This document shows positions 9,885 to 19,421 of a stretch of 64,000 bases of DNA, one piece after another. The notes beneath the pieces were generated by a model. The model saw nothing but the letters and a program-made list of their open reading frames with translations. It made no database searches and was not told the DNA's origin. The stretch's first letter is position 1. Each line of letters starts with the position of its first letter. The stretch covers positions 826,205-890,204 of the forward strand of contig NZ_QMIL01000001.1 in NCBI RefSeq assembly GCF_003316875.1. The letters are read 5' to 3'. The stretch is from Aliidiomarina celeris (GTDB taxonomy: Bacteria > Pseudomonadota > Gammaproteobacteria > Enterobacterales > Alteromonadaceae). The position numbers were made by a program, and so were the translations under genes.

Positions 9885-10900
9885 TCTTCGTCTGTTGCCA
9901 ATATCGTTCCGTGGTAGTCTGCTTCGCGCAGCTCTACCCGGAGCGGTAACTCCTCATGAAACCACCGGCCGTTCTCGGCCGCAATTTGCCACTGGTGTAT
10001 CGGTTGTTCTTCGCCCAAAGCATAAACGCGTATGGTTAAAACCTCGGCATGCTCGGCGTGTTTGGTTACCTGTACCTGATAAGGCAATAACTGCTGTTCC
10101 GCTACGGTTCGTAAGTTAATGCGCTGACCGTGATCATGAACGCGCTTGTCACCCTCTACCGCAATCCACTCGTTGTCGTTCTCTCCATTTGCGCCCGAGG
10201 GTAAAAACGTTACTGTCATGTCAAAAAAGCGAATAGGCTCACTCACCATTGCGCCACCAGAGCCCCCTTCTGCGGTTTCCACTGGCTCGCGCGCTGCGTC
10301 GTATAGCGTTTCAATCACCGACACCCGCTCAGGCTCTACCCTAAGCTGGCTCTCAAAATAAATTTGCGCACCGCTCTCGTCTTGAAAATAGCACTGCTCT
10401 GGGTCGCGATAGCCTTCATAGGCGTCGTTTTGCTGGGTCCATTTTACTTCACAGCCTGGCAAACGCTGTAAATCTGCCAGCGCAATCGGCTGCTCGATAT
10501 TCACAGGCCCTGCGCTCTCCTCGCTAAAGACGAACGTATACTGCACTAATGTTTGTTCGCTCGAAAACAACCGCGACTCCACCACAAACCGATACACCTG
10601 CCGGCGAAAATACTGGCTTTCATGCAAAAACCGTTGTTCCACTAATAACACCGTTTCACCGGTATCCAGTTTGGCGGGCCTAACCCGCTGCACCACAGGC
10701 GGAAAGCTCGCGACCGCGTCTGGGTCGCGCGTCGACGGGAAAAAGTTCGAATAGGTGCCAGGGTAGAGCGCTAACAGCTGCTCCCGCTGTTGTTCTTTTG
10801 AAAGCGGCGCAGGCGCTACATCGGCGCTGGTTTCAGCCGCCACTAAAGGGCTTGAGATCAGAACAGTGAAAGCGATTGAAAGTTGTTGCAAACGGGTCAT
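9881..10900 (-). CDS. CpeT/CpcT-like exported protein (DUF1001)
   Basis: A 339-residue protein with a signal peptide ending near SPLVAAE. The body matches the pattern of the CpeT/CpcT family: an early LLALYPGTYSNFFPS, then FRRQVYRFVV, and the hallmark GCEVKW...EGYRDPEQCYF with two cysteines. Founding members are cyanobacterial chromophore lyases that attach bilins to phycobiliproteins; relatives in non-photosynthetic marine bacteria have no known function. ATG at 10900 is preferred to the one at 10915 because CAGGA lies just ahead of it. The C-terminal 110 residues look like an added domain. The neighbour is another protein of a family named from photosynthesis (YCF48-like). Function not assigned. 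Confidence 0.7.
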   Translation of the reverse strand: MTRLQQLSIAFTVLISSPLVAAETSADVAPAPLSKEQQREQLLALYPGTYSNFFPSTRDPDAVASFPPVVQRVRPAKLDTGETVLLVEQRFLHESQYFRRQVYRFVVESRLFSSEQTLVQYTFVFSEESAGPVNIEQPIALADLQRLPGCEVKWTQQNDAYEGYRDPEQCYFQDESGAQIYFESQLRVEPERVSVIETLYDAAREPVETAEGGSGGAMVSEPIRFFDMTVTFLPSGANGENDNEWIAVEGDKRVHDHGQRINLRTVAEQQLLPYQVQVTKHAEHAEVLTIRVYALGEEQPIHQWQIAAENGRWFHEELPLRVELREADYHGTILATDED

Positions 10901-11078
10901 GAAAATCCTGTTCATTCTAGCAGAGGCCTATGCCGCTGCGTTACAAAGGCATTAACCTACCCTAGATTGGGGGTAAAAGTGAACACTTCACCGAGAACTT
11001 ACGTATTTGTAGCGGGTCAGATAATCGGGCACTATGGCTCATCATTCCTATTTGCAATACAGGCAGTCATCGCAAACT

Positions 11079-12140
11079 ATGAGAAAAACCAAAAAAAACA
11101 CCTTCATGTTGTCTTTCTTAGCAAGCGCTATTGCCACAGTAACTCTCGCCGCTTCAGCGCACGCAAGCCCGAGTATAGAAGCGGAGCTTATTCTTCCCGA
11201 AGGCCAATGGGTAAGCCTTTCGGCGCCCACTGAACACATTATTTGGCTCGGCTCGAACAATGGCGTGGTGGCGCTTTCCACCGACGGCGGGCAAAACTTT
11301 GAGTTACAGACCCCCGCTGGCGCAAGTAATCATCCGGTTATTCGGCAAATCAGCGCGCAAGACGACCGCCATGCTTATGTGCTCACTTCCGGGCGCGGCG
11401 AATTGTCGCGCCTTTATATTACCCGTAATGCCGGCTTCAGTTGGCGTCGGCTCTATCGCGGGAACGGCGACGAGCAATTGCGCTGCTTCGCCATGATCCC
11501 AGACGGCGAAGCTTGGATTCTCGCCGACACCCTGCACGACAACTGGCATGTGGTGCGGAGCAGTAATGGCACCCATTGGATCAGTTCTCGCAGCGGCTTT
11601 TCCGAACGGCCGCAGCATGCGGAGCAAGCCAGCAACGACAGTCAGTCTTGTGCACGTTTTGAAAACGACACCTGGCTTATGGGTACCCGCAACGCTGAGC
11701 AAGCGCGCATGATCTACAAAGGCCGCAATAGCCTGCGTTTTCAAGTTGAGAACACACCTATGGCCGCGGGGCTTAACGCCGGCATAGAAGCGGTGTGGCC
11801 ATACAGCGAGAGCGAGTTTCTGTTAGCCGGTGGCAGCTCCGAGCGCGCACAACTTCTACATGTTCGGCGCAACAGCGACACGCCCTTCACTGCTGTACCA
11901 CTGCCCGCTACTTACTCAAGCGCACTTAAACTGCTCCTACACAGTGGTAACCAGGTTATGATTGGCAACGCTGAAGGCTTTCACACCAGTGAAAAGCCCA
12001 TAGAAAACAACGAATGGAATTGGCAACAGATAGGTAACTTTGGCGTGCAAGCATTAAGTTGTTATGCAGAAGAAGCCTGCTGGGCGCTAACGCACGGCGG
12101 CGATCAAGCAGGCCAAACTTTGGTGCGGATTCAATTTTAA
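11079..12140 (+). CDS. Exported YCF48/BNR-like beta-propeller protein
   Basis: About 353 residues with a signal peptide ending in SAHA. The body consists of repeated blades with the pattern of the photosystem-II-stability/YCF48 and BNR groups, for example TDGGQNFE, TRNAGFSWRR and SSNGTHW, each the S/T-x-D/N-G-x-x-W/F turn of a propeller blade. No catalytic motif was seen, so a binding or assembly role in the periplasm is likely. An upstream ATG at 11034 in the same frame lacks a signal-peptide-like context. Ribosome-binding sites are weak for all candidate starts. A degenerate RAYT-type motif (GGGTCAGATAA, about 11014-11024) sits in the leader. Its stop overlaps nqrM tail to tail by 4 bases. 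Confidence 0.65.
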   Translation: MRKTKKNTFMLSFLASAIATVTLAASAHASPSIEAELILPEGQWVSLSAPTEHIIWLGSNNGVVALSTDGGQNFELQTPAGASNHPVIRQISAQDDRHAYVLTSGRGELSRLYITRNAGFSWRRLYRGNGDEQLRCFAMIPDGEAWILADTLHDNWHVVRSSNGTHWISSRSGFSERPQHAEQASNDSQSCARFENDTWLMGTRNAEQARMIYKGRNSLRFQVENTPMAAGLNAGIEAVWPYSESEFLLAGGSSERAQLLHVRRNSDTPFTAVPLPATYSSALKLLLHSGNQVMIGNAEGFHTSEKPIENNEWNWQQIGNFGVQALSCYAEEACWALTHGGDQAGQTLVRIQF

Positions 12141-12156
12141 TGAATCCGCTTTTCTT
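12125..12156 (+). terminator. Terminator hairpin spanning two convergent stop codons
   Basis: GCGGATTC (12125-12132), 9-base loop, GAATCCGC (12142-12149), then TTTTCTT. The hairpin includes the stop codons of both the YCF48-like gene and nqrM, which overlap by 4 bases. The T-run supports termination on the plus strand; on the minus strand there is no T-run. Confidence 0.7.
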
Positions 12157-12403
12157 GCCAGGCCTTTTCTTTCGCTAAGCGCTCTTGCTCTTTCGCTAAG
12201 CGCTCGCTGTGTACTTTCTCTTCAGCGCCCATGCGCTTTAGCTTTTTGTCGCACGGGTTGTCGCAGTCGCACGCTTTTTCCATGCCTAACGCGCCAATAC
12301 CACCGCAACTGCCCGCTATAGATTTGCGCTGTACCATCACCCCAATGGCCATACCGCCAAATACCAGTAGCATTAGAATGAAAGCTAAAATTAGGGTTTG
12401 CAT
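12137..12403 (-). CDS. nqrM: NqrM, maturation factor of Na+-NQR
   Basis: An 88-residue membrane-anchored protein (DUF539). One N-terminal membrane helix is followed by the conserved cysteine pattern GSCGGIGALGMEKACDCDNPC and a highly charged Lys/Glu tail. NqrM is needed to install the iron centre between NqrD and NqrE. The ATG has GAGAGG ahead of it. It is the last gene of the nqr operon, separated from the apbE-like gene by 22 bases. Confidence 0.93.
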   Translation of the reverse strand: MQTLILAFILMLLVFGGMAIGVMVQRKSIAGSCGGIGALGMEKACDCDNPCDKKLKRMGAEEKVHSERLAKEQERLAKEKAWQEKRIH

Positions 12404-12425
12404 GCGTTACCTCTCAGTGCGTGCT

Positions 12426-13232
12426 TTATAGCGAAACAGCTTGAATAGTTTGCCCAGTATAACGCGTTGCCGCGCCATTTTCACCTTGCCCAATGGCTGC
12501 AGGTAGCCCTAACCGTGCGGTAGTTGCGCGCGCGTCTTGCTCACTCATACTCGCCAGCCAGGCACTTAATGCACTCGCCATGGCTGCGCTTTCATGAGTA
12601 ACAACCAGGTTGGTTCCGTTCTCGGCAAAGCGGGTGGCACTCTGTGCAACATGTTGCAACTGCCTTTTTTCCACATGGCCCACGCGGCGCTGGCCATTAA
12701 TTTCAATGTCGTAATGCTCAACACTCATCAATTCCATCAATTCCGCTACCCGGTCTACCATAAAGCCGTGCAGCAGCATGTCATAGTTGAGGGTTACGTT
12801 GCGGTCGGCTTTTACCAATTGATGGTTCTGAATGCGAATGGGTGCGCTGTTGCTACCGCCCTCGCTAAATAAAGACAATTCACCTTGGGTAAGTAAATAG
12901 AGCTCAACGCCAGTGGTTAAATAGGCTTCCAACTCGCGAGTAAGCACCATAGGCTCAGTAGAGCGCCATAAATTCACTTTATTTACTTCTGAGTTTTCGT
13001 ACTCACTCGAAAATTGCAGTTCAATATGCTCTACCAAGCCACGCACGCGCTCACTTACCCGCGCTTCGGTTTGGTTACTGTTGGCCGTTACATAAACCAC
13101 ATTGAACTGTAAATCTCGCACTTGCCCTTGTGCAATACGAGGCTCAGGCATTTCTGTACATGCAGACGCAAAAACGGCCAGCCCCAACGGGGCCAGCCAT
13201 TTCATTACCTGACACGAAATTAAACGCATCAT
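12426..13232 (-). CDS. Divergent ApbE-like lipoprotein downstream of nqrF
   Basis: In the position where apbE normally follows nqrF there is a protein of 268 residues, shorter than the usual 330-350. The signal peptide ends at a lipobox-like FASAC. ApbE traits are present: FNVVYVT near the start, IELQFSSEYENSEVNKVN, and LNYDMLLHGFMVDRVAELM aligned with the VDLSGIAKGYAVD motif, then YDIEINGQRRVG. But the Lys-Gly of the flavin-binding motif is replaced (LLHGF) and the usual Asp-rich metal-binding C-terminal motif is not visible. ApbE transfers FMN from FAD onto Thr of NqrB and NqrC. This copy may be inactive or specialised, with the working enzyme elsewhere. A TTG at 13241 is an alternative start. 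Confidence 0.6.
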   Translation of the reverse strand: MMRLISCQVMKWLAPLGLAVFASACTEMPEPRIAQGQVRDLQFNVVYVTANSNQTEARVSERVRGLVEHIELQFSSEYENSEVNKVNLWRSTEPMVLTRELEAYLTTGVELYLLTQGELSLFSEGGSNSAPIRIQNHQLVKADRNVTLNYDMLLHGFMVDRVAELMELMSVEHYDIEINGQRRVGHVEKRQLQHVAQSATRFAENGTNLVVTHESAAMASALSAWLASMSEQDARATTARLGLPAAIGQGENGAATRYTGQTIQAVSL

Positions 13233-13244
13233 TGCTTTCAAGCC

Positions 13245-14471
13245 CTAGCCGCCGAAATCATCAAGCATGATGTTTTCGTCTTCTACGCCAAGCTCTTTTA
13301 GCATATTGATTACCGCTGCGTTCATCATGGGTGGACCACACATGTAGAACTCACAGTCTTCTGGGGCTGGGTGGTCTTTCAGGTAATTCTCCAACAGAAC
13401 GTTGTGAATAAACCCAGTGTAACCTTCCCAATCGTCTTCCGGCTGCGGGTCAGAAAGTGCTACGTGCCATTCAAAGTTGTCGTTTTCACGCGCCAACATG
13501 TCAAAGTCCTCAACGTAGAACATTTCTTTCTTCGAACGCGCACCGTACCAGAAGGTCATTTTGCGCTTCGAGTTTAAGCGGCGCAGTTGGTCAAAAATGT
13601 GCGAACGCATGGGCGCCATACCAGCACCACCGCCCACAAATACCATTTCAGCTTCGGTATCTTTGGCGAAGAACTCACCAAATGGACCCGAAATGGTAAC
13701 TTTGTCGCCCGCTTTTAGGCTGAAAATGTACGACGACATTTTGCCCGGCGGTAAGCTCATATCACGCGGAGGCGGCGTAGCAATACGCACGTTCAACATG
13801 ATAATGCCTTTCTCGTCTGGGTAGTTCGCCATCGAGTACGCACGAATGGTCTCGTCGTCTACCTTAGACTCCAGTTTAAAGAAGCCGAAGTGCTCCCAGT
13901 CGCCACGGAATTTGTCTTCAATTTCGAAGTCTTTAAATTTCACATGGTGGGGTGGCGCTTCAATTTGAATATAACCACCGGCACGGAACGGTACTTCTTC
14001 GCCTTCTGGCAACTGCACCACAAACTCTTTAATAAAGGTGGCCACGTTGTTATTCGACTTAACCGTACAGTCCCACTTCTTGATCCCGAAGATTTCTTCT
14101 TCAAGTTCAATTTTCATGTTCTGCTTCACGTTCACCTGACAAGACAAACGCGCACCGTCACGGGCTTCACCACGCGAAATATGGTCACGCTCAGTCGGCA
14201 GAATTTCACCGCCACCCTCTTTAATATGAACGATACACTGGCCGCATGAACCACCGCCACCACAGGCAGAAGACACGAAAATACCCGCATTGGCGAGTGC
14301 ACCAAGCAACTTGGTGCCCGGCTGTGTGGTAATGGTTTTGTCTGGGTCATCGTTAATCACGATCTGCACATCACCAGAAGGGACTAGCTTGGATTTTGCG
14401 AATAAAATCACAACCACCAAAGCCAGTACAATTATGGTAAACATGCCTACGCCAAGATATATTTCTTGCAT
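13245..14471 (-). CDS. nqrF: Na+-NQR subunit F
   Basis: The 408-residue electron-entry subunit of the sodium pump. A single N-terminal membrane helix (about 5-26) is followed by a 2Fe-2S ferredoxin domain with [10 protein letters not shown] and a fourth Cys in LSCQV, then the ferredoxin reductase domain with RAYSMANYP (FAD), [12 protein letters not shown] (NADH) and the C-terminal DDFGG. It oxidises NADH and passes electrons through FAD and the 2Fe-2S centre. The sequence is near-canonical throughout. It follows nqrE by 42 bases. Confidence 0.98.
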   Translation of the reverse strand: MQEIYLGVGMFTIIVLALVVVILFAKSKLVPSGDVQIVINDDPDKTITTQPGTKLLGALANAGIFVSSACGGGGSCGQCIVHIKEGGGEILPTERDHISRGEARDGARLSCQVNVKQNMKIELEEEIFGIKKWDCTVKSNNNVATFIKEFVVQLPEGEEVPFRAGGYIQIEAPPHHVKFKDFEIEDKFRGDWEHFGFFKLESKVDDETIRAYSMANYPDEKGIIMLNVRIATPPPRDMSLPPGKMSSYIFSLKAGDKVTISGPFGEFFAKDTEAEMVFVGGGAGMAPMRSHIFDQLRRLNSKRKMTFWYGARSKKEMFYVEDFDMLARENDNFEWHVALSDPQPEDDWEGYTGFIHNVLLENYLKDHPAPEDCEFYMCGPPMMNAAVINMLKELGVEDENIMLDDFGG

Positions 14472-14513
14472 CGACTTGTTCCTTTTATTCCTGCTACTAC
14501 TTTACACCGAGGT

Positions 14514-15122
14514 TTACAGAGATACGCCGGAAAACGACATAAAGCCCAAACCAATCAGACCCGTGCTGATAAAGGTAATTCCAAGGCCACGCAAGCCGTC
14601 AGGAATATCAGCGTATTTTAGCTTTTCGCGTACAGCGGCCAACAACGTGATCGCTAACGCCCAGCCCACACCCGAACCTACGCCGTAAACGACCGATTCG
14701 GTGAAGTTATAGTCGCGCTCAACCATGAACAACACACCACCAAAAATGGCACAGTTCACGGTAATTAACGGCAAGAAAATACCCAGCGCGTTGTAAAGTG
14801 CAGGCAAGAATTTATCCAGCGTCATTTCTAAAATCTGAACCAACGCAGCAATAATGCCAATGAAGGTTAAGAAACGCAGGAAGCTGAGGTCTGCATCTGG
14901 AAAACCTGCCCACGCCAAAGCGCCAGGGGCAAGAACATAAGTATTCACCAAGTTACCGGCTGGCACGGAAAGGCCCAACACCACAATAACGGCAACACCC
15001 AATCCAAATGCGGTAGTTACTTTTTTAGATACCGCGAGGAATGTACACATTCCCAGGAAGAACGAAAGTGCGAGGTTCTCAATGAACACGGCACGCACGA
15101 ACATGCTGATATAGTGTTCCAT
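14514..15122 (-). CDS. nqrE: Na+-NQR subunit E
   Basis: A 202-residue integral membrane subunit with six predicted helices. It is homologous to NqrD with inverted topology and contributes conserved cysteines to the iron centre in the membrane ([16 protein letters not shown]). The start [20 protein letters not shown] is canonical. The stop of nqrD lies 3 bases upstream. Confidence 0.98.
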   Translation of the reverse strand: MEHYISMFVRAVFIENLALSFFLGMCTFLAVSKKVTTAFGLGVAVIVVLGLSVPAGNLVNTYVLAPGALAWAGFPDADLSFLRFLTFIGIIAALVQILEMTLDKFLPALYNALGIFLPLITVNCAIFGGVLFMVERDYNFTESVVYGVGSGVGWALAITLLAAVREKLKYADIPDGLRGLGITFISTGLIGLGFMSFSGVSL

Positions 15123-15125
15123 GAA

Positions 15126-15761
15126 TTAAGACTCCTTCGCTTCAACTTGTTCTGGGCGGAACACGCGTAACACCCAAATAAAACCACCAATAATAAAGAA
15201 AGCACTTGGCGGCATCACCAAGAGGCCAACCGGCGTATACCAACCACCTTCACTAATCAGTGAGAAAATTTGGTAGCCAAACAAGCTGCCCGAACCAAAC
15301 AATTCACGAATGAAACCTACCGTCAGCAATACAATGGAATAGCCCAAACCATTTCCGATACCGTCAAGGAACGACATCATGGGTGGCTCTTTCATTGCAA
15401 AGGCTTCTGCGCGGCCCATTACAATACAGTTGGTAATAATCAAACCTACAAATACCGACAGCTCTTGTGCGATATCGTACGCGTATGCTTTCAAGATTTG
15501 GTCAACCACAATTACCAAGCTGGCAATAATCGTCATTTGCACAATAATACGTACACTCGACGGAATGTGGTTGCGAATAATCGAGATAAACAAGTTTGAG
15601 AACGCCACCACTAAGGTTAAAGCGATACACATTACCAAGGTTTTATCTAAAGTTGAGGTAACCGCCAAGGCAGAACACACCCCAAGAATTTGTAACGCAA
15701 TTGGGTTATTGGCAAAAATAGGCCCAAACAGCGTTTGTTTTACTTCTTTCGCGCTAGCCAT
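15126..15761 (-). CDS. nqrD: Na+-NQR subunit D
   Basis: A 211-residue integral membrane subunit, partner of NqrE, with six hydrophobic segments and the conserved cysteine stretches QILGVCSAL and [15 protein letters not shown]. It contributes to the Na+ path and the membrane iron site. Its ATG overlaps the nqrC stop by one base (TAATG). Confidence 0.98.
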   Translation of the reverse strand: MASAKEVKQTLFGPIFANNPIALQILGVCSALAVTSTLDKTLVMCIALTLVVAFSNLFISIIRNHIPSSVRIIVQMTIIASLVIVVDQILKAYAYDIAQELSVFVGLIITNCIVMGRAEAFAMKEPPMMSFLDGIGNGLGYSIVLLTVGFIRELFGSGSLFGYQIFSLISEGGWYTPVGLLVMPPSAFFIIGGFIWVLRVFRPEQVEAKES

Positions 15762-16525
15762 TATAAAATCGCTCCTTGTTCACGGAGTTTAGCAAGCAAC
15801 GGGCCGTAGGCAGAGTCACTCAACCAGAACTGCAAGGTGTTGTTCACACCGTTACTGGTAATGGTTGCACCCGACAATGCGTCTACACCGTTGTCACGGT
15901 TACCGGCGCCCTTCGCCACTTCAATCACCACCTCGCCGTTACTGTTTACCGCAGTAAGGCCTTTAAAGTTTGCCGTCCAGCGCGGGTTTTGAATTTCGCC
16001 GCCCAAGCCAGGGGTTTCTTGGTGTTGATAAAAGTATATGTCGCGAATGGTTTGGCCGTCAGGCTCAACCGCTAAATAAGCGTACATCATGCCCCAGAGG
16101 CCAGCACCACGAATATCCATAAGGTACGTTTGTACCGAGCCTTCCGCATCGGTTACGGCGTACACTGGAATTTCCGCGCGCATGTCACGAACACCAGCTT
16201 GCTGAGCACCGTCAACACCCGACAAGATCGCTACGTTGGCAAGGTGTTGATCCATTGCAGTTAAGGTATCAAACGCCTGTAACTCACCGGTTTGCTGATT
16301 AAATGCCGCCACACGAACGCGCTCGGCGAAAACCACGTCGGCCGCACGGCCTTCGCGGTCAACACCCGCGGTGTTCAGAATGTTAACCTGCTTGGCAAGC
16401 GCCGCATTGGCTTCTTGCTTACTTTTTAAACCAACAGCTGAACCCGCAACAATAATCGAGCACACTAAACAAAGTGCAATTACAACTGTGAAGGTTTTGC
16501 TAATACTGTCATTGCTTTTAGACAT
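15761..16525 (-). CDS. nqrC: Na+-NQR subunit C
   Basis: A 254-residue subunit with one N-terminal membrane helix and a periplasmic FMN-binding domain. The FMN attachment site DALSGAT is visible near residue 222; the Thr is the residue flavinylated by ApbE. The frame opens at a TTG (16534), but ATG at 16525 has GGAGG ten bases ahead and gives the canonical [11 protein letters not shown] opening. It overlaps the nqrB end by 8 bases. Confidence 0.98.
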   Translation of the reverse strand: MSKSNDSISKTFTVVIALCLVCSIIVAGSAVGLKSKQEANAALAKQVNILNTAGVDREGRAADVVFAERVRVAAFNQQTGELQAFDTLTAMDQHLANVAILSGVDGAQQAGVRDMRAEIPVYAVTDAEGSVQTYLMDIRGAGLWGMMYAYLAVEPDGQTIRDIYFYQHQETPGLGGEIQNPRWTANFKGLTAVNSNGEVVIEVAKGAGNRDNGVDALSGATITSNGVNNTLQFWLSDSAYGPLLAKLREQGAIL

Positions 16526-17744
16526 GGCGTGCAACCCTCCGCTTAATGTTGGCCTGTACTACAAAGTGGTCAAACAGCGGTGCAAATACGTTTGCAAACA
16601 GAATTGCAAGCATAATGCCCTCTGGGAAAGCAGGGTTAATTACCCGAATCATTACGGTCATTAAACCAATAAGAATACCGTATGCCCATTTACCACTGTT
16701 GGTAAACGACGCCGACACAGGGTCTGTCGCCATAAAGAACATACCAAAGGCAAAGCCACCAATAACCAAGTGCCAATACCACGGCATTGCAAACATGGCG
16801 TTGGTTTCGCTGCCAATCAGGTTCAACAGGCCAGAGAACACCACCATACCGATGAACACACCGCCGACAATGCGCCAAGACGCAATGCGGAAGTAAATCA
16901 GTGCCAAACCACCAATGGCGATGGCTAAGGTAGAAACCTCACCTACAGAGCCAGGGATACGGCCTAAGAAAGCGTCCATCCACGTCCACGCGCCAATCAC
17001 TTGGCTCGAGAGGTCGGTTGCATACGTCGCGTTACCATTAAACGCTTCGGTTAATGCGGTCGCACCGGTGTAACCGTCGGCTGCAGTCCATACTTGGTCG
17101 CCAGAAATTGCTGCTGGGAACGAGAAGTATAAGAACGCACGACCGGTTAACGCGGGGTTCAAGAAGTTACGGCCCGTTCCGCCGAAAATTTCTTTACCCA
17201 TTACGATACCAAAGGTGATACCGAGGGCCACTTGCCACAATGGAATGGTCGCCGGCAGAATCAACGCGAACAGCACCGAGGTTACGAAGAAACCTTCGTT
17301 AATTTCGTGCTTACGAATAGAGGCGAAGAGTACTTCCCAGAAACCGCCCACAACGAAGGCCGTTGCGTAAATCGGTAAGAAGAAGCACGCGCCGTACCAC
17401 ATCATAGCGCCCCAACCTGCATTGGCGCCGAGCTCACCACCGAGTAGCTGGAACAAACCAACCTGCCAGATATCGGCGAGTTGATAGCCTTCAACCACTG
17501 CAAGGTTTGCCTGAAAACCTACGTTATACATGCCGTAAAACATGGCTGGGAAGGTCATCATCCACACAAAGATCATGATCCGCTTCAAGTCCACGTTATC
17601 GCGAACGTGCGTAGCACCTTTGGTGGTTGTACCTGGGGTGTACAGAATAGTCGCTACTGCTTCGTAAAGCGCATACCACTTTTCGTGTTTGCCGCCTTTT
17701 TCGAAGTTTGGCTCAATCTGCTCAAGATAATGCTTCAAGCTCAT
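16518..17744 (-). CDS. nqrB: Na+-NQR subunit B
   Basis: A 408-residue, ten-helix subunit that carries covalently bound FMN at the Thr of [11 protein letters not shown] and also riboflavin; it holds much of the Na+ channel. The [12 protein letters not shown] and [12 protein letters not shown] signatures are present. The frame extends upstream to 17777, but ATG at 17744, two bases after the nqrA stop, matches the family start ([12 protein letters not shown]). Confidence 0.98.
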   Translation of the reverse strand: MSLKHYLEQIEPNFEKGGKHEKWYALYEAVATILYTPGTTTKGATHVRDNVDLKRIMIFVWMMTFPAMFYGMYNVGFQANLAVVEGYQLADIWQVGLFQLLGGELGANAGWGAMMWYGACFFLPIYATAFVVGGFWEVLFASIRKHEINEGFFVTSVLFALILPATIPLWQVALGITFGIVMGKEIFGGTGRNFLNPALTGRAFLYFSFPAAISGDQVWTAADGYTGATALTEAFNGNATYATDLSSQVIGAWTWMDAFLGRIPGSVGEVSTLAIAIGGLALIYFRIASWRIVGGVFIGMVVFSGLLNLIGSETNAMFAMPWYWHLVIGGFAFGMFFMATDPVSASFTNSGKWAYGILIGLMTVMIRVINPAFPEGIMLAILFANVFAPLFDHFVVQANIKRRVARHV

Positions 17745-17746
17745 GA

Positions 17747-19087
17747 TTAGCCCTCTTTCTCGATCGTCGTCAGGCATTTGCGAAGCAACGGCCCGAAATC
17801 ATATTTGCCGGGGCACACATAGGTGCACAGCGCTAAGTCTTCTTCGTCCAACTCAAGACAGCCCAACGCTTGTGCGCTTTCGATATCGCCTGCACAAAGG
17901 TCACGAAGTAACAAGGTTGGCAGAATATCTAATGGCATAACCCGCTCATAGTTGCCAATGGGCACCATGGCACGGTTTGAACCGTTGGTTGAGGCATTCA
18001 TGTTGTAAAGTTTGTTCGGGCTTAAGTGGCCCGCATAGGCGCGAGTGATCGAGTGCATTTCTTTACCCGGCCAAATCCAACCGAATAACAACTTCTCGTC
18101 ACCCTCTTCCAACACACTTACTTGTTGGTGGAAGCGGCCGAGGAATGCGTGAGGCCCTTGCGCTTTGTGGCCGTTCAGTACAGAACCCGACACCACACGC
18201 TGGTTGCCTTCAGCAATTTCGCCTTTCAGCAAGTCGTTTAAGTTAGCGCCTAAACGGGTACGCAGCAAACGCGGATGCTTCACACCTGGGCCACCAATGG
18301 CAACCACGCGGTCAGTGAACAATTCGCCGGTGGTGAAGAGTTTACCGATAGCAATCACGTCTTGCGCATTTAAATGCCAAACGTGGTGCTGCATACTCAC
18401 CCCTTCGAGGAAGTGAATGTGCGTGCCTACGTTACCCGCAGGGTGAACGCCCTTGAAGGTTTCGTGGGTTACGGGAGCGCTACCGAAGTCTAGGTTTGCG
18501 TCCGGCGCGCTCGCAACGTACAGTTTGCCTTCGGTCAAGCGGCTTACCACTTTGAGGCCGTCGACAAACGCGTCGCTGTTTTCTTTAATCGCTAGCACCG
18601 GGTCGCCCGCGAGCGGGTTGGTGTCCATCGCGTTCACGAAAATCGCTTTTGGCACTGAGTCAAGCTTTGGCGAGCGTGAGTATGGCCGCGTTCTGAACGC
18701 TGTCCACAAACCCGAATCTACGAGATTCTGCTGCACGTTTTCGCGGCTGAGTTGCAGCAGCTTATCGGCAGAGTATTGCTCGAACGTTTCCTGCTCGTCG
18801 CCGTCAATTTCAATAACGACAGACTGCAAAACTCGTTGCTTGCCTCGGTTAATTTCTTTAACTACACCGGCTGCAGGAGCAGTGAATTTAACACCGGGGT
18901 TCTTCTTGTCTTCAAAAAGAACCTGACCTTTTTTGACCCGGTCATCAACCTGGACATACATGGTCGGGCGCATACCCACATACTCTTCACCCAGTACAGC
19001 TACGGATTTGATGGCAGGGCCATCCTCGATAATCTGCTGTGGAGCACCCGCAATAGGGATGTCCAGTCCTTTCTTTATCGTAATCAT
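17747..19087 (-). CDS. nqrA: Na+-NQR subunit A
   Basis: The 446-residue cytoplasmic subunit, first gene of the operon. The opening [14 protein letters not shown] fixes the start at 19087, not at the upstream alternative at 19099. Conserved stretches include [20 protein letters not shown] and the C-terminal [12 protein letters not shown]. NqrA closes the cytoplasmic side of the complex and takes part in quinone binding. A putative promoter and a hairpin lie 70-120 bases upstream. Confidence 0.98.
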   Translation of the reverse strand: MITIKKGLDIPIAGAPQQIIEDGPAIKSVAVLGEEYVGMRPTMYVQVDDRVKKGQVLFEDKKNPGVKFTAPAAGVVKEINRGKQRVLQSVVIEIDGDEQETFEQYSADKLLQLSRENVQQNLVDSGLWTAFRTRPYSRSPKLDSVPKAIFVNAMDTNPLAGDPVLAIKENSDAFVDGLKVVSRLTEGKLYVASAPDANLDFGSAPVTHETFKGVHPAGNVGTHIHFLEGVSMQHHVWHLNAQDVIAIGKLFTTGELFTDRVVAIGGPGVKHPRLLRTRLGANLNDLLKGEIAEGNQRVVSGSVLNGHKAQGPHAFLGRFHQQVSVLEEGDEKLLFGWIWPGKEMHSITRAYAGHLSPNKLYNMNASTNGSNRAMVPIGNYERVMPLDILPTLLLRDLCAGDIESAQALGCLELDEEDLALCTYVCPGKYDFGPLLRKCLTTIEKEG

Positions 19088-19148
19088 ACGCGTCTGCACT
19101 ACTCAATTTTAGGGAAGATTGAAAGCTCAAAATTCGTTACGCAACAGA

Positions 19149-19175
19149 ATAAAAAAACCCTGTACTTTACAGGGT
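19149..19175 (-). promoter_or_regulatory. Hairpin with T-run in the nqrA leader
   Basis: On the minus strand ACCCTGTA - loop AAG - TACAGGGT (19175-19157) is followed by seven or eight T. It looks like an intrinsic terminator but sits between the putative promoter and nqrA, and no complete minus-strand gene lies just upstream for it to terminate. It could be an attenuator or a 5' stabilising hairpin. Confidence 0.5.
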
Positions 19176-19179
19176 CGAT

Positions 19180-19207
19180 ATTCTATCACTTTCTAAACAA
19201 AATTAAA
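19180..19207 (-). promoter_or_regulatory. Putative sigma-70 promoter of the nqr operon
   Basis: Minus strand: TTTAAT (-35, 19207-19202), 16-base spacer, TAGAAT (-10, 19185-19180), the latter preceded by TGA, i.e. an extended -10. Transcription would start close to the hairpin at 19175. Judged by eye only. Confidence 0.45.
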
Positions 19208-19215
19208 TGCCAATT

Positions 19216-19332
19216 ATGGGGTCAGATAACACTCCCCCCTCTAACTTCGGGGTCAGATCCCACTTTTCAGCCGTTTTTCCCAGTTTTCGCTGACTCCGCG
19301 GGTTTACTCTGACCCCATCAAGCTGGGGTCAG
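19216..19332. repeat. RAYT-flanking repeats, left side
   Basis: GGGGTCAG occurs at 19218, 19249 and 19325 and its inverse CTGACCCC at 19309-19316, forming nested inverted pairs 90 bases ahead of the transposase gene. The same octamers occur at 5.5, 20.1, 25.0 and 25.7 kb. Confidence 0.75.
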
Positions 19333-19421
19333 ATCCTCATCTTTGTGCGCAAATGCTGAAAAGATCGGCATTAGTGGATTCGCCAGTCTAAATTTAAAGC
19401 CCCAACAACAAGGAGGTAATT

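Noticed and set aside
11014-11024. A single GGGTCAGATAA before the YCF48-like gene as another RAYT element
   Set aside because: It lacks the fourth G and any inverted partner, so it is at most a degenerate relic.
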